Below are positions 54,532-63,218 of a DNA stretch of 64,000 nt, piece after piece. Source of the stretch: Micromonospora sp. RP3T (GTDB lineage Bacteria; Actinomycetota; Actinomycetes; Mycobacteriales; Micromonosporaceae); contig NZ_PYPS01000027.1 of assembly GCF_003027925.1 (NCBI RefSeq), positions 1 to 64,000 of the forward strand, written 5' to 3'. Each line of letters begins with the position of its first letter. Within the stretch, counting starts at the first letter, position 1. The notes below the pieces were generated by a model. That model was not told where the DNA came from and ran no database searches. It saw only the letters and a program-made list of their open reading frames with translations. The position numbers were made by a program, and so were the translations under genes.

Positions 54532-55533
54532 TCAGAGCGCGGTCATCTCCCCGGTGTCGAACAGCTCCTCGCGCTGCGCCTCCGGCTCCCACAGATCCGG
54601 CTGGGCCGGCTCCTCCACCCCGATCCGCATGGCCTCCAACTGGGCGGCGAAGGCCAGCCCGCCGAAGAGCGCCATGCCGGTGAGGTTGGCCCAGAGCAGC
54701 AGCGCCATCATGCCGGTCAACGCGCCGTAGGTCTGGCCGAAACCGCCGCTGTACTTGACGTACGCGGCGAGCAGCAGGCTGGCCAGCCACCACAGCGCGA
54801 TGGCGATGCCGGCGCCGAAGAAGAGCCAGGACAGGCCGGGTTGCTTGCGTCGGGGCGCGTGCCGGAACAGCACCGCCACGGCGAGCACGGTCAGGCCGAG
54901 ACTCAGCGGCCAGCGGACCACGTCCCAGACGACGGTGGCGACGTCGCCCCACTCGTAGTGCCGGCGCACCGAATCGCCCAGCGCGCCGCCGCCGACCAGG
55001 ATCAGGAACCCGGTCAGCGCGGGCACGCCGGCGACCACCGCGAGGACGGCGGCGCGGACGTACTTCCACAGCGCCGGGCGGTCCCGCTCCACGCCGTAGA
55101 TCCGGTTGGCGCCGCGCTCGATCTGCGCCATCGTGGTGGTCAGCGCCACCAGCCCGGTGATCAGACCGAGGGTCAGCGCCAGCTCGCCGGCGTCCTCGGT
55201 GCGGTCGGTGTCGGAGAGCAGCTCCTGCACCACCGTCTCGCTCTGGCCCGGCGTGATCGCCAGGACCGTGTCGGCGACGACCTTGCCGCCCTCGTCCGCG
55301 CCGAGGTCGGTGATCAGCCCGGTGAGCGCGATCAGGAACGGCACCACGGCGAGGCAGAGCTGCAACGCCAGGGCCCGGGAGTGGCTGAAGCCGTCGCCGT
55401 AGCGGAACCGGATGAACGCGTCCCGCAGCAGGGACCAGCCGCCGTGCCGGCGCAGGGTGCGCCAGGCGTCGTCGGCGGACAGCTCGTTCTCGGCCATCAA
55501 CCGGGTCTCGGGGACGAGCTTGGTGCTACTCAC
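54532..55533 (-). CDS. YihY/BrkB-family membrane protein
   Basis: This 333-residue polytopic protein has the YihY layout: a soluble N-terminus with FIRFRYGDGFSHSRALALQ, then six spans, including AVVPFLIALTGLI, TTTMAQIERGANRIYGV and LLLWANLTGMALFGGLAFAAQLEA (about 281-304). The family is often called ribonuclease BN by error; the actual role is unknown, possibly transport. GTG 55533 overlaps the lipid-kinase stop by 8 nt. Confidence 0.9.
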   Translation of the reverse strand: MSSTKLVPETRLMAENELSADDAWRTLRRHGGWSLLRDAFIRFRYGDGFSHSRALALQLCLAVVPFLIALTGLITDLGADEGGKVVADTVLAITPGQSETVVQELLSDTDRTEDAGELALTLGLITGLVALTTTMAQIERGANRIYGVERDRPALWKYVRAAVLAVVAGVPALTGFLILVGGGALGDSVRRHYEWGDVATVVWDVVRWPLSLGLTVLAVAVLFRHAPRRKQPGLSWLFFGAGIAIALWWLASLLLAAYVKYSGGFGQTYGALTGMMALLLWANLTGMALFGGLAFAAQLEAMRIGVEEPAQPDLWEPEAQREELFDTGEMTAL

Positions 55534-56533
55534 GGCGCGCCTCGTCGATCAGACGCTCGCCGCGCTCTGCGGCGGCCTGGGCGTCCTCCGCCAGGTCGGG
55601 GTGGTCCGCCGGACGGGGCACGCAGAGCCAGAGCGACTCGGGCCGGATGGTGGCGGTGAGCGAGCGGCCCGGCTCGATCAGGTCGCCGTCGAGCTGCCGG
55701 GGCTGGGCCCGGTTGCTGGCGATCTCGACGGTGCGGGCCCGGAACACCTCCATCCGGGGCACGCTGCCGGTGCGGCGGACCAGCGCCCAGCCCATCGCGA
55801 CCCAGTGGCCGAGCGTGCGCGGGGTCAGCACCGCCACGTCGAGCCAGCCGTCGTCCGGCTCGGCGTCGGTGAGCAGGCGCACCCCGCCCTGGAGGCGGCC
55901 GACGTTGGCCACCAGGACCGAGCGGGCGCGGCGGCGCAGCGGCGGCCGGCCGTCGATGCGGACCGAGACCCGCATCGGGCGGTCCCGCAGGTGGCGGGCG
56001 GCGCCGACCAGGTAGGCCGGCCAGCCGATCCGCTTCTTGGTGGTCTCGGAGGTGGAGTCGAGCATCTGGGCGTCGAAGCCCATTCCGGCCATCACCGCGA
56101 AACACTGGTCGTCGACCACGCCGACGTCGAGCCGGCGCATTCCGCGCTCGACGGCGACCTCCAGCCCGGCCGCCAGGTCGCCTGAGAGGCCGAGGTTGGC
56201 GGCGAGCAGGTTGCCGGTGCCCTGGGGCAGCACGGCCAGCGCCACGTCGGTGCCGGCCAGCGCGGTCACGCAGGCCATCACGGTGCCGTCGCCGCCGCAG
56301 GCGAAGACCACCTCAGCGCCGGCCTTCACCGCCTCCTCCGCCTGGCCGCGGCCCGGGTCCTCGACCGTGGTCTCGTACCAGGTCGGGGCCGGCCAGCCGG
56401 CCGCGTCGAGCGCGCCGTCCACGATCCGGCGGAACTCGTCGAGGTCGGCCACCTTCACCGGGTTCACCACCACGGCCGAGCGCGGGGTCCGGTTCTCGGC
56501 GGTCACCGGAAGCTTGTCGTCTGCACCGTCCAC
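55526..56533 (-). CDS. Diacylglycerol/lipid kinase (YegS/DagK-like)
   Basis: This 335-residue kinase has the DAGK catalytic domain: SAVVVNPVKVADLDEFRR, GGDGTVMACVTAL, VLPQGTGNLLAANLGL, then the C-terminal beta-rich part ending RPESLWLCVP. It would phosphorylate diacylglycerol or a related lipid, feeding the neighbouring lipid phosphatase. GTG 56533 is the only start that keeps a normal N-terminus. Confidence 0.9.
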   Translation of the reverse strand: MDGADDKLPVTAENRTPRSAVVVNPVKVADLDEFRRIVDGALDAAGWPAPTWYETTVEDPGRGQAEEAVKAGAEVVFACGGDGTVMACVTALAGTDVALAVLPQGTGNLLAANLGLSGDLAAGLEVAVERGMRRLDVGVVDDQCFAVMAGMGFDAQMLDSTSETTKKRIGWPAYLVGAARHLRDRPMRVSVRIDGRPPLRRRARSVLVANVGRLQGGVRLLTDAEPDDGWLDVAVLTPRTLGHWVAMGWALVRRTGSVPRMEVFRARTVEIASNRAQPRQLDGDLIEPGRSLTATIRPESLWLCVPRPADHPDLAEDAQAAAERGERLIDEARRE

Positions 56534-56624
56534 GGCGTCAGTGTGCAGGACACCGGGCGCGGCGGCGACCCGGCGGGCGGGGTCGTTGCGAGGACCGCAA
56601 TCAGGTTTGGATTCCGGCGGGGGG

Positions 56625-57200
56625 TCAGGCCGCCTCGCGCAGCGCCGCGTCGACCCGTCGCCGCAGGTCGTCGACGTCGACGCCGGCCTCGGTGAGCACC
56701 TGCGCGGCCAGGCCGTCGCCCTCCCGGAGCAGACCGAGCAGGATGTGCTCGGTGCCGATGTGCCGGTGGCGCAGCCGGAGCGCCTCGCGCAGCGACAGCT
56801 CCAGCACCTTCTTGGCCCGCGGCGAGAACCGGCCGCTGTCGTGCCGGCGACGCCACCACCGGCGCGGGCGCGGTGTCGCCTCGCGGAACGCGTCCGGGCC
56901 GAACGACTCCTCGATCCGGGCCACGATGGCGGCCAGGTCGATGCCGATCTCGCGCAGCGCCGCCGCGTCCGCCGCGCCGAGCCCGTCGACGCCCTGCGCG
57001 GTGTGGCGGGCCACCGCCGCGCGCAGGGCGTCGGCGTCGACGCCGTCGGCCGACAGCAGCCGGACCGCCAGGTTGTCGCGGTCGGCGAGCACACCGAGCA
57101 GCAGGTGCTCGGTGCCGACCGGCCGCCGGCCCTCGGTCTGTGCCTCGACGAGCGCGTGGTGCACCACGGCCCGGGCCCGGTCGGTGAATCGTTCGAACAT
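56625..57200 (-). CDS. Clp N-domain protein (stand-alone double Clp-N)
   Basis: This 191-residue protein consists of two Clp-N repeats without any ATPase: MFERFTDRARAVVHHALVEA and VGTEHLLLGVLADRDN (first), then FSPRAKKVLELSLREALRLR and HIGTEHILLGLLREGDG (second). Clp-N domains recognise substrates or adaptors for ClpC. Alone it may act as an adaptor or competitor. ATG 57200 overlaps the HTH gene stop (TGATG). Confidence 0.9.
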   Translation of the reverse strand: MFERFTDRARAVVHHALVEAQTEGRRPVGTEHLLLGVLADRDNLAVRLLSADGVDADALRAAVARHTAQGVDGLGAADAAALREIGIDLAAIVARIEESFGPDAFREATPRPRRWWRRRHDSGRFSPRAKKVLELSLREALRLRHRHIGTEHILLGLLREGDGLAAQVLTEAGVDVDDLRRRVDAALREAA

Positions 57201-57436
57201 CACGCCTCCCAGCTTTCGCGCACCGCCGGCCGTCCGGCGTGCTTCTTGTGGACCGCCTGTCGGCTGACCTCGAGCGCGTCGGCGATCTCCTGCCAGGACC
57301 AGCCCTGTCGGCGGGCGTTGTCCACCTGGACCACCTCGAGCCGTTCGAGCAGCCGGCGCAGGGCGAGCACGGCCCGCAGGCCGACCTTGGGGTCGGTGCT
57401 GCCGGCGGCCGCCGCGAGTTCCGTTGCCTGACTCAT
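57200..57436 (-). CDS. Small HTH regulator paired with the Clp-N gene
   Basis: This 78-residue protein ends in a clear helix-turn-helix (RRQGWSWQEIADALEVSRQAVHKKHA) over residues about 43-68, after a Leu-rich helix (LRRLLERLEVV) suited to dimer formation. It is coupled to the Clp-N gene. Two perfect TTGAC/GTCAA palindromes sit at its start and just upstream, a strong sign of self-regulation. ATG 57436 is favoured; an upstream ATG at 57463 would include the first palindrome in the coding region. Confidence 0.85.
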   Translation of the reverse strand: MSQATELAAAAGSTDPKVGLRAVLALRRLLERLEVVQVDNARRQGWSWQEIADALEVSRQAVHKKHAGRPAVRESWEA

Positions 57437-57482
57437 GCTGTCAATGTAGGTTGACAGCACCATGTCGTCAACCCCGGTTGAC
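57437..57482. promoter_or_regulatory. Two palindromic operators with TTGAC/GTCAA arms
   Basis: GCTGTCAA (57437-57444) faces TTGACAGC (57451-57458) across 6 bp, and GTCAACC (57467-57473) faces GGTTGAC (57476-57482) across 2 bp. Both lie between the divergent HTH/Clp-N and PP2C genes and share half-sites, so one small HTH dimer could bind both and control both directions. Confidence 0.65.
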
Positions 57483-57538
57483 ACCAGACACGCCCCGACC
57501 TGCCCGTTCGCCGCCCGTGCCGGTGTTACGGTCCGCTG

Positions 57539-58339
57539 GTGTTCCACCGCCGCCCACCGGACCGGCCGGTCGAGGCCACCCGCCGACTGACCGCCGGCCG
57601 GCTCACGCTGGAGGTCGCCGGCGGCAGCGTGGTCGGGCACCGCTACCCGGCGAACTACGACGTGCTGCACGTCGACGAGGAACTGCCGCTGGCCGTGGTC
57701 TGCGACGGCATGGGCGAGGGCGAGGGCAGCCGGGTGGCCGGCACGACCGCGACGCAGACCTTCGTCGGGCGGGTCCGCGCCGGGTGGCCGGTCGTCGACG
57801 CCGCCGGGCTGCACGCCGCCGCCGCCGAGACGCAGCGCCGGGTCCGCCGGGCCGGCGCCACGCGCGCCGGGCTGAGCGGGTGCACGCTCACCGCGCTGGT
57901 GATCGAGCCGGACGGCGACCGGGGCTGGCTCGTGCACCTCGGCGACTCGCGGGCGTACCGGCTGCGCGACGGGCTGCTGGAACTGGTCACCGTGGACCAC
58001 ACCATGGCCTGGCTGGGGCTGCTGCACGGCTGGTGGCCGGCCGACTCCCCGGAGGCGGCCCGGGCCCGCTACCAACTGCTGCGCTACGTCGGCCACCCGG
58101 ACCAGCCGGAACCGGACCTGCTCGCCGCCCCGCTGCGTCGCGGGGACACCTGGCTGCTCTGCACCGACGGGATCAGCGACCAGCTCGGCTACCACCGGCT
58201 GCGGGACCTGCTGGCGGCCCGCCAGGAGCCGGCGCGGACGGTCCGGGCGCTGCTGGACGCCAGCCTGGCGGCCGGCGGCGCGGACAACGCCACCGCCGTC
58301 GTGGTCCGCGTGCACCCCGCCCTGCCCGCCCCCCGCTGA
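57539..58339 (+). CDS. PP2C-type Ser/Thr protein phosphatase
   Basis: This 266-residue soluble phosphatase has VVCDGMGEGEGS (metal Asp), HLGDSRAYRL, TWLLCTDGISD and GGADNATAVVV, all the PP2C motifs. It has no membrane span or sensor domain, unlike the usual PstP. The start is GTG 57539. It diverges from the HTH/Clp-N pair. Confidence 0.9.
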   Translation: MFHRRPPDRPVEATRRLTAGRLTLEVAGGSVVGHRYPANYDVLHVDEELPLAVVCDGMGEGEGSRVAGTTATQTFVGRVRAGWPVVDAAGLHAAAAETQRRVRRAGATRAGLSGCTLTALVIEPDGDRGWLVHLGDSRAYRLRDGLLELVTVDHTMAWLGLLHGWWPADSPEAARARYQLLRYVGHPDQPEPDLLAAPLRRGDTWLLCTDGISDQLGYHRLRDLLAARQEPARTVRALLDASLAAGGADNATAVVVRVHPALPAPR

Positions 58340-58406
58340 CCACCGCGCTCCCGGCGTGACCGGGGACACGGTTGACGTACTGACGTTTTATGCAAGACTT
58401 GTCAGC

Positions 58407-58970
58407 ATGTCGAACGACCGGTTGGAGACGATCCTGACCGCCGCGTACGCGTGCTTCACCCGGCACGGGATGCGACGCACCACCATGGACGACATCGCCG
58501 CCGCCGCCGGCATGTCCCGGCCGGCGGTCTACCAGTACGTGCGCAACAAGAACGACGCCTACCGACGACTGGCCGAACGGCTCTTCGCCGACACGCTCGA
58601 CCAGGCCCGGCGGGCCGCCGCCACCGGAGGCGGCGAACTGGCCGACCGGCTGCACGACGTGCTCGCCGCCAAGCTGGAGCTCACGCTCACGCTGCACCGG
58701 GACAGCCCGCACGCCACCGAGCTGCTCGACGCCAGCGGCAAGCTCACCGGTGACCTCGTCGAGGCGTACACCGCCGAGATGACCGACCTGGTGGCCGGCA
58801 CGCTGGCGGACGCCGCGGGGCCCCGGGCCCGCGCGGTGGCCGACGTGCTCGTCGCGCTCACCCGCGGCCTGGAGGCCGACCTCACCGACCCCGACCTGCC
58901 CCGGCAGCGGCTGCGCGACGGCGTCGCGCTGCTCGTCGCCGGCCTGACCTCTCCGGGAGACCACGCATGA
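58407..58970 (+). CDS. TetR-family regulator
   Basis: This 187-residue regulator has the TetR HTH (TILTAAYACFTRHGMRRTTM, then MDDIAAAAGMSRPAVYQYVRNK) and an all-helical ligand domain. It overlaps the SDR gene (ATGA), which it probably controls. Upstream of ATG 58407, CTGAC...GTCAG arms at about 58381-58404 may form its operator. Confidence 0.9.
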   Translation: MSNDRLETILTAAYACFTRHGMRRTTMDDIAAAAGMSRPAVYQYVRNKNDAYRRLAERLFADTLDQARRAAATGGGELADRLHDVLAAKLELTLTLHRDSPHATELLDASGKLTGDLVEAYTAEMTDLVAGTLADAAGPRARAVADVLVALTRGLEADLTDPDLPRQRLRDGVALLVAGLTSPGDHA

Positions 58971-59791
58971 CCACCGTCCTGATCACCGGCACCTCCTCCG
59001 GCATCGGCCGGGCCACCGTCGCGCGGCTCGCCCGCCGCTCCGACCTCACCGTGTACGCCACCGCCCGCAAGGTCGACGCGATCGCCGACCTGGCCGACAC
59101 CGGCGCCCGACTGCTCGCCCTCGACGTGACCGACGAGGCGTCCATGCGCGCCGCAGTCGCCACTGTGGAAGCCGCGCACGGCCAGGTCGACGTGCTGATC
59201 AACAACGCCGGTTACGGCGAGTACGGCCCGATCGAGGAGGCCCCGATGGACCGGGTGCGGGCCCAGTTCGAGACCAACGTCTTCGGGCTCGCCCGGCTCA
59301 CCCAGCTCGTGCTGCCCGGCATGCGCCGGGCCGGCCGGGGCCGGATCGTCAACGTCAGCTCGATGGGTGGCCGGCTGGTCTTCCCCGGCGGCGGCTACTA
59401 CCACGCCAGCAAGTACGCGGTGGAGGCGATCTCCGACGCGCTGCGCCAGGAGGTGCGGCCGTTCGGGGTGGACGTGGCGGTCATCGAGCCGGGCCTGATC
59501 CGCACCGGCTTCGGCGCGGTCGCCGCGTCCACGCTCGGCGCCGGCACCGAGCCGACCGGGCCGTACCGCCGGATGGTGGCCGCGGTCGACGCGTCGATGG
59601 CGAAGTCCTACCGGAACCCGGCGCTCGCCGCCCCGCCGGACGCGGTGGCCCGGGTGATCGAGCGGGCCGTGCTGGCCCGCCGCCCCCGCACCCGCTACCT
59701 GGTCACCGCCGCCGCCTGGGCGATGGTGCACACCCGCCGGTTGTTCGGCGCCCGGTTCTTCGACGCGGTCAACCGCCTCCAGTTCCGCTGA
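58967..59791 (+). CDS. Short-chain dehydrogenase/reductase
   Basis: This 274-residue classical SDR has LITGTSSGIG, NNAGYGEYG, the catalytic Ser in VNVSSMGG, and YYHASKYAVEA (Tyr-x-x-x-Lys). The long C-terminal part and PGLIRTGF are as in retinol-dehydrogenase-like or oxidoreductase SDRs. It is translated together with the TetR regulator and may be part of a detoxification response. Confidence 0.9.
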   Translation: MTTVLITGTSSGIGRATVARLARRSDLTVYATARKVDAIADLADTGARLLALDVTDEASMRAAVATVEAAHGQVDVLINNAGYGEYGPIEEAPMDRVRAQFETNVFGLARLTQLVLPGMRRAGRGRIVNVSSMGGRLVFPGGGYYHASKYAVEAISDALRQEVRPFGVDVAVIEPGLIRTGFGAVAASTLGAGTEPTGPYRRMVAAVDASMAKSYRNPALAAPPDAVARVIERAVLARRPRTRYLVTAAAWAMVHTRRLFGARFFDAVNRLQFR

Positions 59792-59856
59792 CCCGGTCCG
59801 GCCGGCCGGCCGCCCGACTACCGTGGGTGAAGAACCCGGTCGGGAGGTGAGCCGGA

Positions 59857-60687
59857 ATGGCCGCACCCACCCACGGCGCGGTGGTGGTCGGCGTCGGCCG
59901 GTCGGCGGAGGCGCTGACGGTGGTCCGCACGGCCGCCGGCGAGGCCGCCGCGCACGACCGGCCGCTGCACCTGCTGCACGCGTTCAACTGGGCCGCGACC
60001 GGCGGCCCCGCCCCGGCCGGCGGCAGCCGCATCGACGCCGAACGCCTGCTGGAGCAGGCCGGCCAGCTCGCCGCCGACGCCGCGCCGGGGGTGCCGGTCA
60101 GCGGCGAGATCGTCGAGGGCTCGCCGGTCGAGGCTCTGCTGCGGGCCGCCGGCACCGCCTTCCTGGTCGCGCTCGGTGACGGCGGCATCTCCACCTGCCC
60201 GGCCTGCGTACCGGCCGACGCGCCCGCCGTCGAGCTGGCCGCCCGCGCCGGCTGCCCGGTCCTGGTCGGCCGGTCCGAGCCGGCCCCGCCGGGGCCGCTG
60301 CTGGTCGGCTACGACGGCTCGCCGGGCGCCCGCCACACCCTCGGGTACGCCTTCGACTGCGCCGAACGCCGGGGCGCCCGGCTGCTCGCCGTCCGGGTGG
60401 TCGAACCGGAGCGCCGCGACACCGACGACGGCCTGCTGGAAGCGGCGGTCAACCGGCAGGCCGTCCGGCACCCCCGGGTGGCCGCCGACTGCCAGACCGT
60501 CCGCGGCGAGCCCGCCGACGTCCTGCTCGACCGCTCCCGATCGGCGCAGCTCGCGGTGGTCGGCGCGCGCGGCGACGGGCCGGTCCGGTCCAGTCTCGGC
60601 GAGGTCAGCCAGGCCCTGCTCTACCACTCGCCGGCCCCGCTGATCGTCGTCCGGGGGCTCGACCCGGGCGCCCGGGAGGGGGCATGA
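59857..60687 (+). CDS. Tandem universal stress protein
   Basis: This 276-residue protein has two Usp domains. The second has the ATP-binding pattern LLVGYDGSPGA and AVVGARGDGPVRSSLGEVSQALL (residues about 231-253). The first is degenerate (VVVGVGRSAEA, no GxG end), which suggests only one nucleotide site. Its stop region overlaps an open frame into the phosphoketolase gene, so the genes are one unit. Confidence 0.88.
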   Translation: MAAPTHGAVVVGVGRSAEALTVVRTAAGEAAAHDRPLHLLHAFNWAATGGPAPAGGSRIDAERLLEQAGQLAADAAPGVPVSGEIVEGSPVEALLRAAGTAFLVALGDGGISTCPACVPADAPAVELAARAGCPVLVGRSEPAPPGPLLVGYDGSPGARHTLGYAFDCAERRGARLLAVRVVEPERRDTDDGLLEAAVNRQAVRHPRVAADCQTVRGEPADVLLDRSRSAQLAVVGARGDGPVRSSLGEVSQALLYHSPAPLIVVRGLDPGAREGA

Positions 60688-60815
60688 CGCCCGCCCGACC
60701 CGGGACCTACGGCCCTGACCGACGCCCCCGCCCGGACGCGAGGGTGGACGGGCCGGGGACGGAGGATTCCGCCCCGAGTGGCAGCCGACCCCGAGCCGCG
60801 AGAGGCCAACGTCGC

Positions 60816-63218
60816 ATGGACACCGCGCTGGACCTGCACAGCCCCCTGACCGACGACGAGTTGCGCCGGCTGGACGCCTACTGGCGGGCCGCGAACTACC
60901 TGACCGTGGGGCAGATCTACCTGCTCGACAACCCGCTGCTCCGCGAGCCGCTCAAGCCCGAGCACGTCAAGCCCCGCCTGCTCGGCCACTGGGGCACCAG
61001 CCCCGGCCTCAACCTGCTCTACACGCACCTCAACCGCGTCATCGTCGACCGGGACCTCTCCGCCATCTTCGTCACCGGCCCCGGCCACGGCGGCCCGGCA
61101 CTGGTCGCCAACACCTGGCTGGAGGGCACCTACAGCGAGCTGTACCACCACATCCCGCGCGACGAGGCCGGCATGCAGCGGCTGTTCCGCCAGTTCTCGT
61201 TCCCCGGCGGCATCCCCAGCCACGTGGCACCGGAGGTGCCCGGCTCGATCCACGAGGGCGGCGAGCTGGGGTACGCGCTGAGCCACGCGTACGGGGCCGC
61301 GTTCGACAACCCGGACCTGCTGGTCGCCTGCGTGATCGGCGACGGCGAGGCGGAGACCGGCCCGCTGGCCGGGAGCTGGCTGTCCAACGTGTTCCTCAAC
61401 CCGGCGCGGGACGGGGCGGTACTGCCGATCCTGCACCTCAACGGCTACAAGATCGCCAACCCGACGGTGCTGGACCGGATCCCCGCCGACGACCTGCGCG
61501 ACCTGATGCGCGGCTACGGCTACCAGCCGTACCTGGTCGAGGGCGACGACCCGGCGACGGTGCACCAACTGCTCGCCGCGACGCTGGACCGGGCGGTCGA
61601 CGAGATCGCCGAGATCCAGCGCCGGGCCCGCTCCGGCGGCGAGGTCGAGCGTCCCCGCTGGCCGATGATCGTGCTGCGCACGCCGAAGGGCTGGACCGGC
61701 CCGGCGGACGTGGACGGCAAGCCTGTCGAGGGCACGTTCCGCGCCCACCAGGTGCCGATCGCCGAGGTGCGCGACAACCCGGCGCACCTGGCCGAGCTGG
61801 AGCGCTGGCTGCGCAGCTACCGGCCGGAGGAGCTGTTCGACGCCACCGGCGGCCCGGTCGCCGAGCTGGCCGCGCTGCCGCCCACCGGCGACCGGCGGAT
61901 GAGCGCCAACCCGGTGGCCAACGGCGGCAAGCTGCTGCGCAACCTGGAGCTGCCCGACTTCCGTGACTACGGCGTCGACGTCGAGGAGCCCGGCGGCACG
62001 GTCGCCGGGGCGGCCGGCACGCTCGGCCCCTGGGTGCGCGACGTGATCGCCCGCAACCCGCAGACGTTCCGCCTGTTCGGCCCGGACGAGGTCGCCTCGA
62101 ACCGGCTCGGCGCGGCGTTCGAGGTCACCGACCGGGCGTTCGTCGGCCGCCGGGAGCCCGGCGACGACCACCTCTCCCCCGACGGCCGGGTGATGGAGGT
62201 GCTCTCCGAGCACCTCTGCGAGGGCTGGCTGGAGGGCTACCTGCTGACCGGCCGGCACGGCATCTTCACCAGCTACGAGGCGTTCATCCACATCGTCGAC
62301 TCGATGGTCAACCAGCACGCCAAGTGGCTCAAGGTGACCCGGCACATCCCCTGGCGGGAACCGATCGCCTCGCTGAACTACCTGCTCTCCAGCCACGTCT
62401 GGCGGCAGGACCACAACGGCTTCTCGCACCAGGACCCCGGCTTCATCGACCATGTGGTCAACAAGAAGGCCGAGGTGGTCCGCGTCTACCTGCCGCCGGA
62501 CGCCAACACGCTGCTCTCCACCATGGACCACTGCCTGCGCAGCCGGCACTACATCAACGTGGTGGTGGCCGGGAAGCAGCCGGCGCCGAACTGGCTGACC
62601 ATGGACGAGGCGGTCCAGCACTGCCGCCGCGGCCTGGGCATCTGGGACTGGGCCAGCACCGACGACGGCGCCGAGCCGGACGTGGTGCTCGCCTGCGCCG
62701 GCGACGTGCCGACGCTGGAGACGCTCGCCGCCGCCGACCTGCTGCGCCGGCACCTGCCGGACCTGAAGGTGCGGGTCGTCAACGTGGTCGACCTGATGCG
62801 GCTGCAACCGCCCTCGGAGCACCCGCACGGCCTGCCGGACAACGAGTTCGACACCATCTTCACCCGCGACAAGCCGGTCATCTTCGCCTACCACGGCTAT
62901 CCGTGGCTGATCCACCGGCTCACCTACCGCCGCGCCAACCACGAGAACCTGCACGTGCGCGGCTACAAGGAGGAGGGCACCACCACCACGCCGTTCGACA
63001 TGGTGATGCTCAACGACCTGGACCGCTTCCACCTGGTCATCGACACCATCGACCGGGTGCCGGGGCTGCGCTCGCGCGCCGCGCACCTGCGCCAGGAGAT
63101 GGTGGACACGCGCCAGGCCTGCCGCGACCACACCCGCGAGTACGGCGAGGACGACCCCCGGGTCGCCGAGTGGCGCTGGATCCGCGAGACCGACCCGGCC
63201 GTGAAAGGTGACGCATGA
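60816..63218 (+). CDS. xfp: Xylulose-5-P/fructose-6-P phosphoketolase
   Basis: This 800-residue ThDP enzyme splits xylulose-5-P or fructose-6-P to acetyl-P plus an aldose phosphate. Motifs present are DAYWRAANYLTVGQIYL, TGPGHGGPALVANTW, SFPGGIPSHVAPE, EGGELGYALSHAYG, ThDP-binding GDGEAETGPLAGSW and a C-terminal FAYHGYPWLIH. ATG 60816 gives the usual family length; the open frame up to 60684 adds an unlike Pro/Arg-rich extension overlapping the Usp gene. It is flanked by Usp genes, as in hypoxia or energy-stress regulons. Confidence 0.93.
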   Translation: MDTALDLHSPLTDDELRRLDAYWRAANYLTVGQIYLLDNPLLREPLKPEHVKPRLLGHWGTSPGLNLLYTHLNRVIVDRDLSAIFVTGPGHGGPALVANTWLEGTYSELYHHIPRDEAGMQRLFRQFSFPGGIPSHVAPEVPGSIHEGGELGYALSHAYGAAFDNPDLLVACVIGDGEAETGPLAGSWLSNVFLNPARDGAVLPILHLNGYKIANPTVLDRIPADDLRDLMRGYGYQPYLVEGDDPATVHQLLAATLDRAVDEIAEIQRRARSGGEVERPRWPMIVLRTPKGWTGPADVDGKPVEGTFRAHQVPIAEVRDNPAHLAELERWLRSYRPEELFDATGGPVAELAALPPTGDRRMSANPVANGGKLLRNLELPDFRDYGVDVEEPGGTVAGAAGTLGPWVRDVIARNPQTFRLFGPDEVASNRLGAAFEVTDRAFVGRREPGDDHLSPDGRVMEVLSEHLCEGWLEGYLLTGRHGIFTSYEAFIHIVDSMVNQHAKWLKVTRHIPWREPIASLNYLLSSHVWRQDHNGFSHQDPGFIDHVVNKKAEVVRVYLPPDANTLLSTMDHCLRSRHYINVVVAGKQPAPNWLTMDEAVQHCRRGLGIWDWASTDDGAEPDVVLACAGDVPTLETLAAADLLRRHLPDLKVRVVNVVDLMRLQPPSEHPHGLPDNEFDTIFTRDKPVIFAYHGYPWLIHRLTYRRANHENLHVRGYKEEGTTTTPFDMVMLNDLDRFHLVIDTIDRVPGLRSRAAHLRQEMVDTRQACRDHTREYGEDDPRVAEWRWIRETDPAVKGDA

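Noticed and set aside
60621..63131. 836-codon minus-strand frame
   Set aside because: Antisense to phosphoketolase, which is well supported; Val/Gly/Asp-rich shadow with no recognisable domain.
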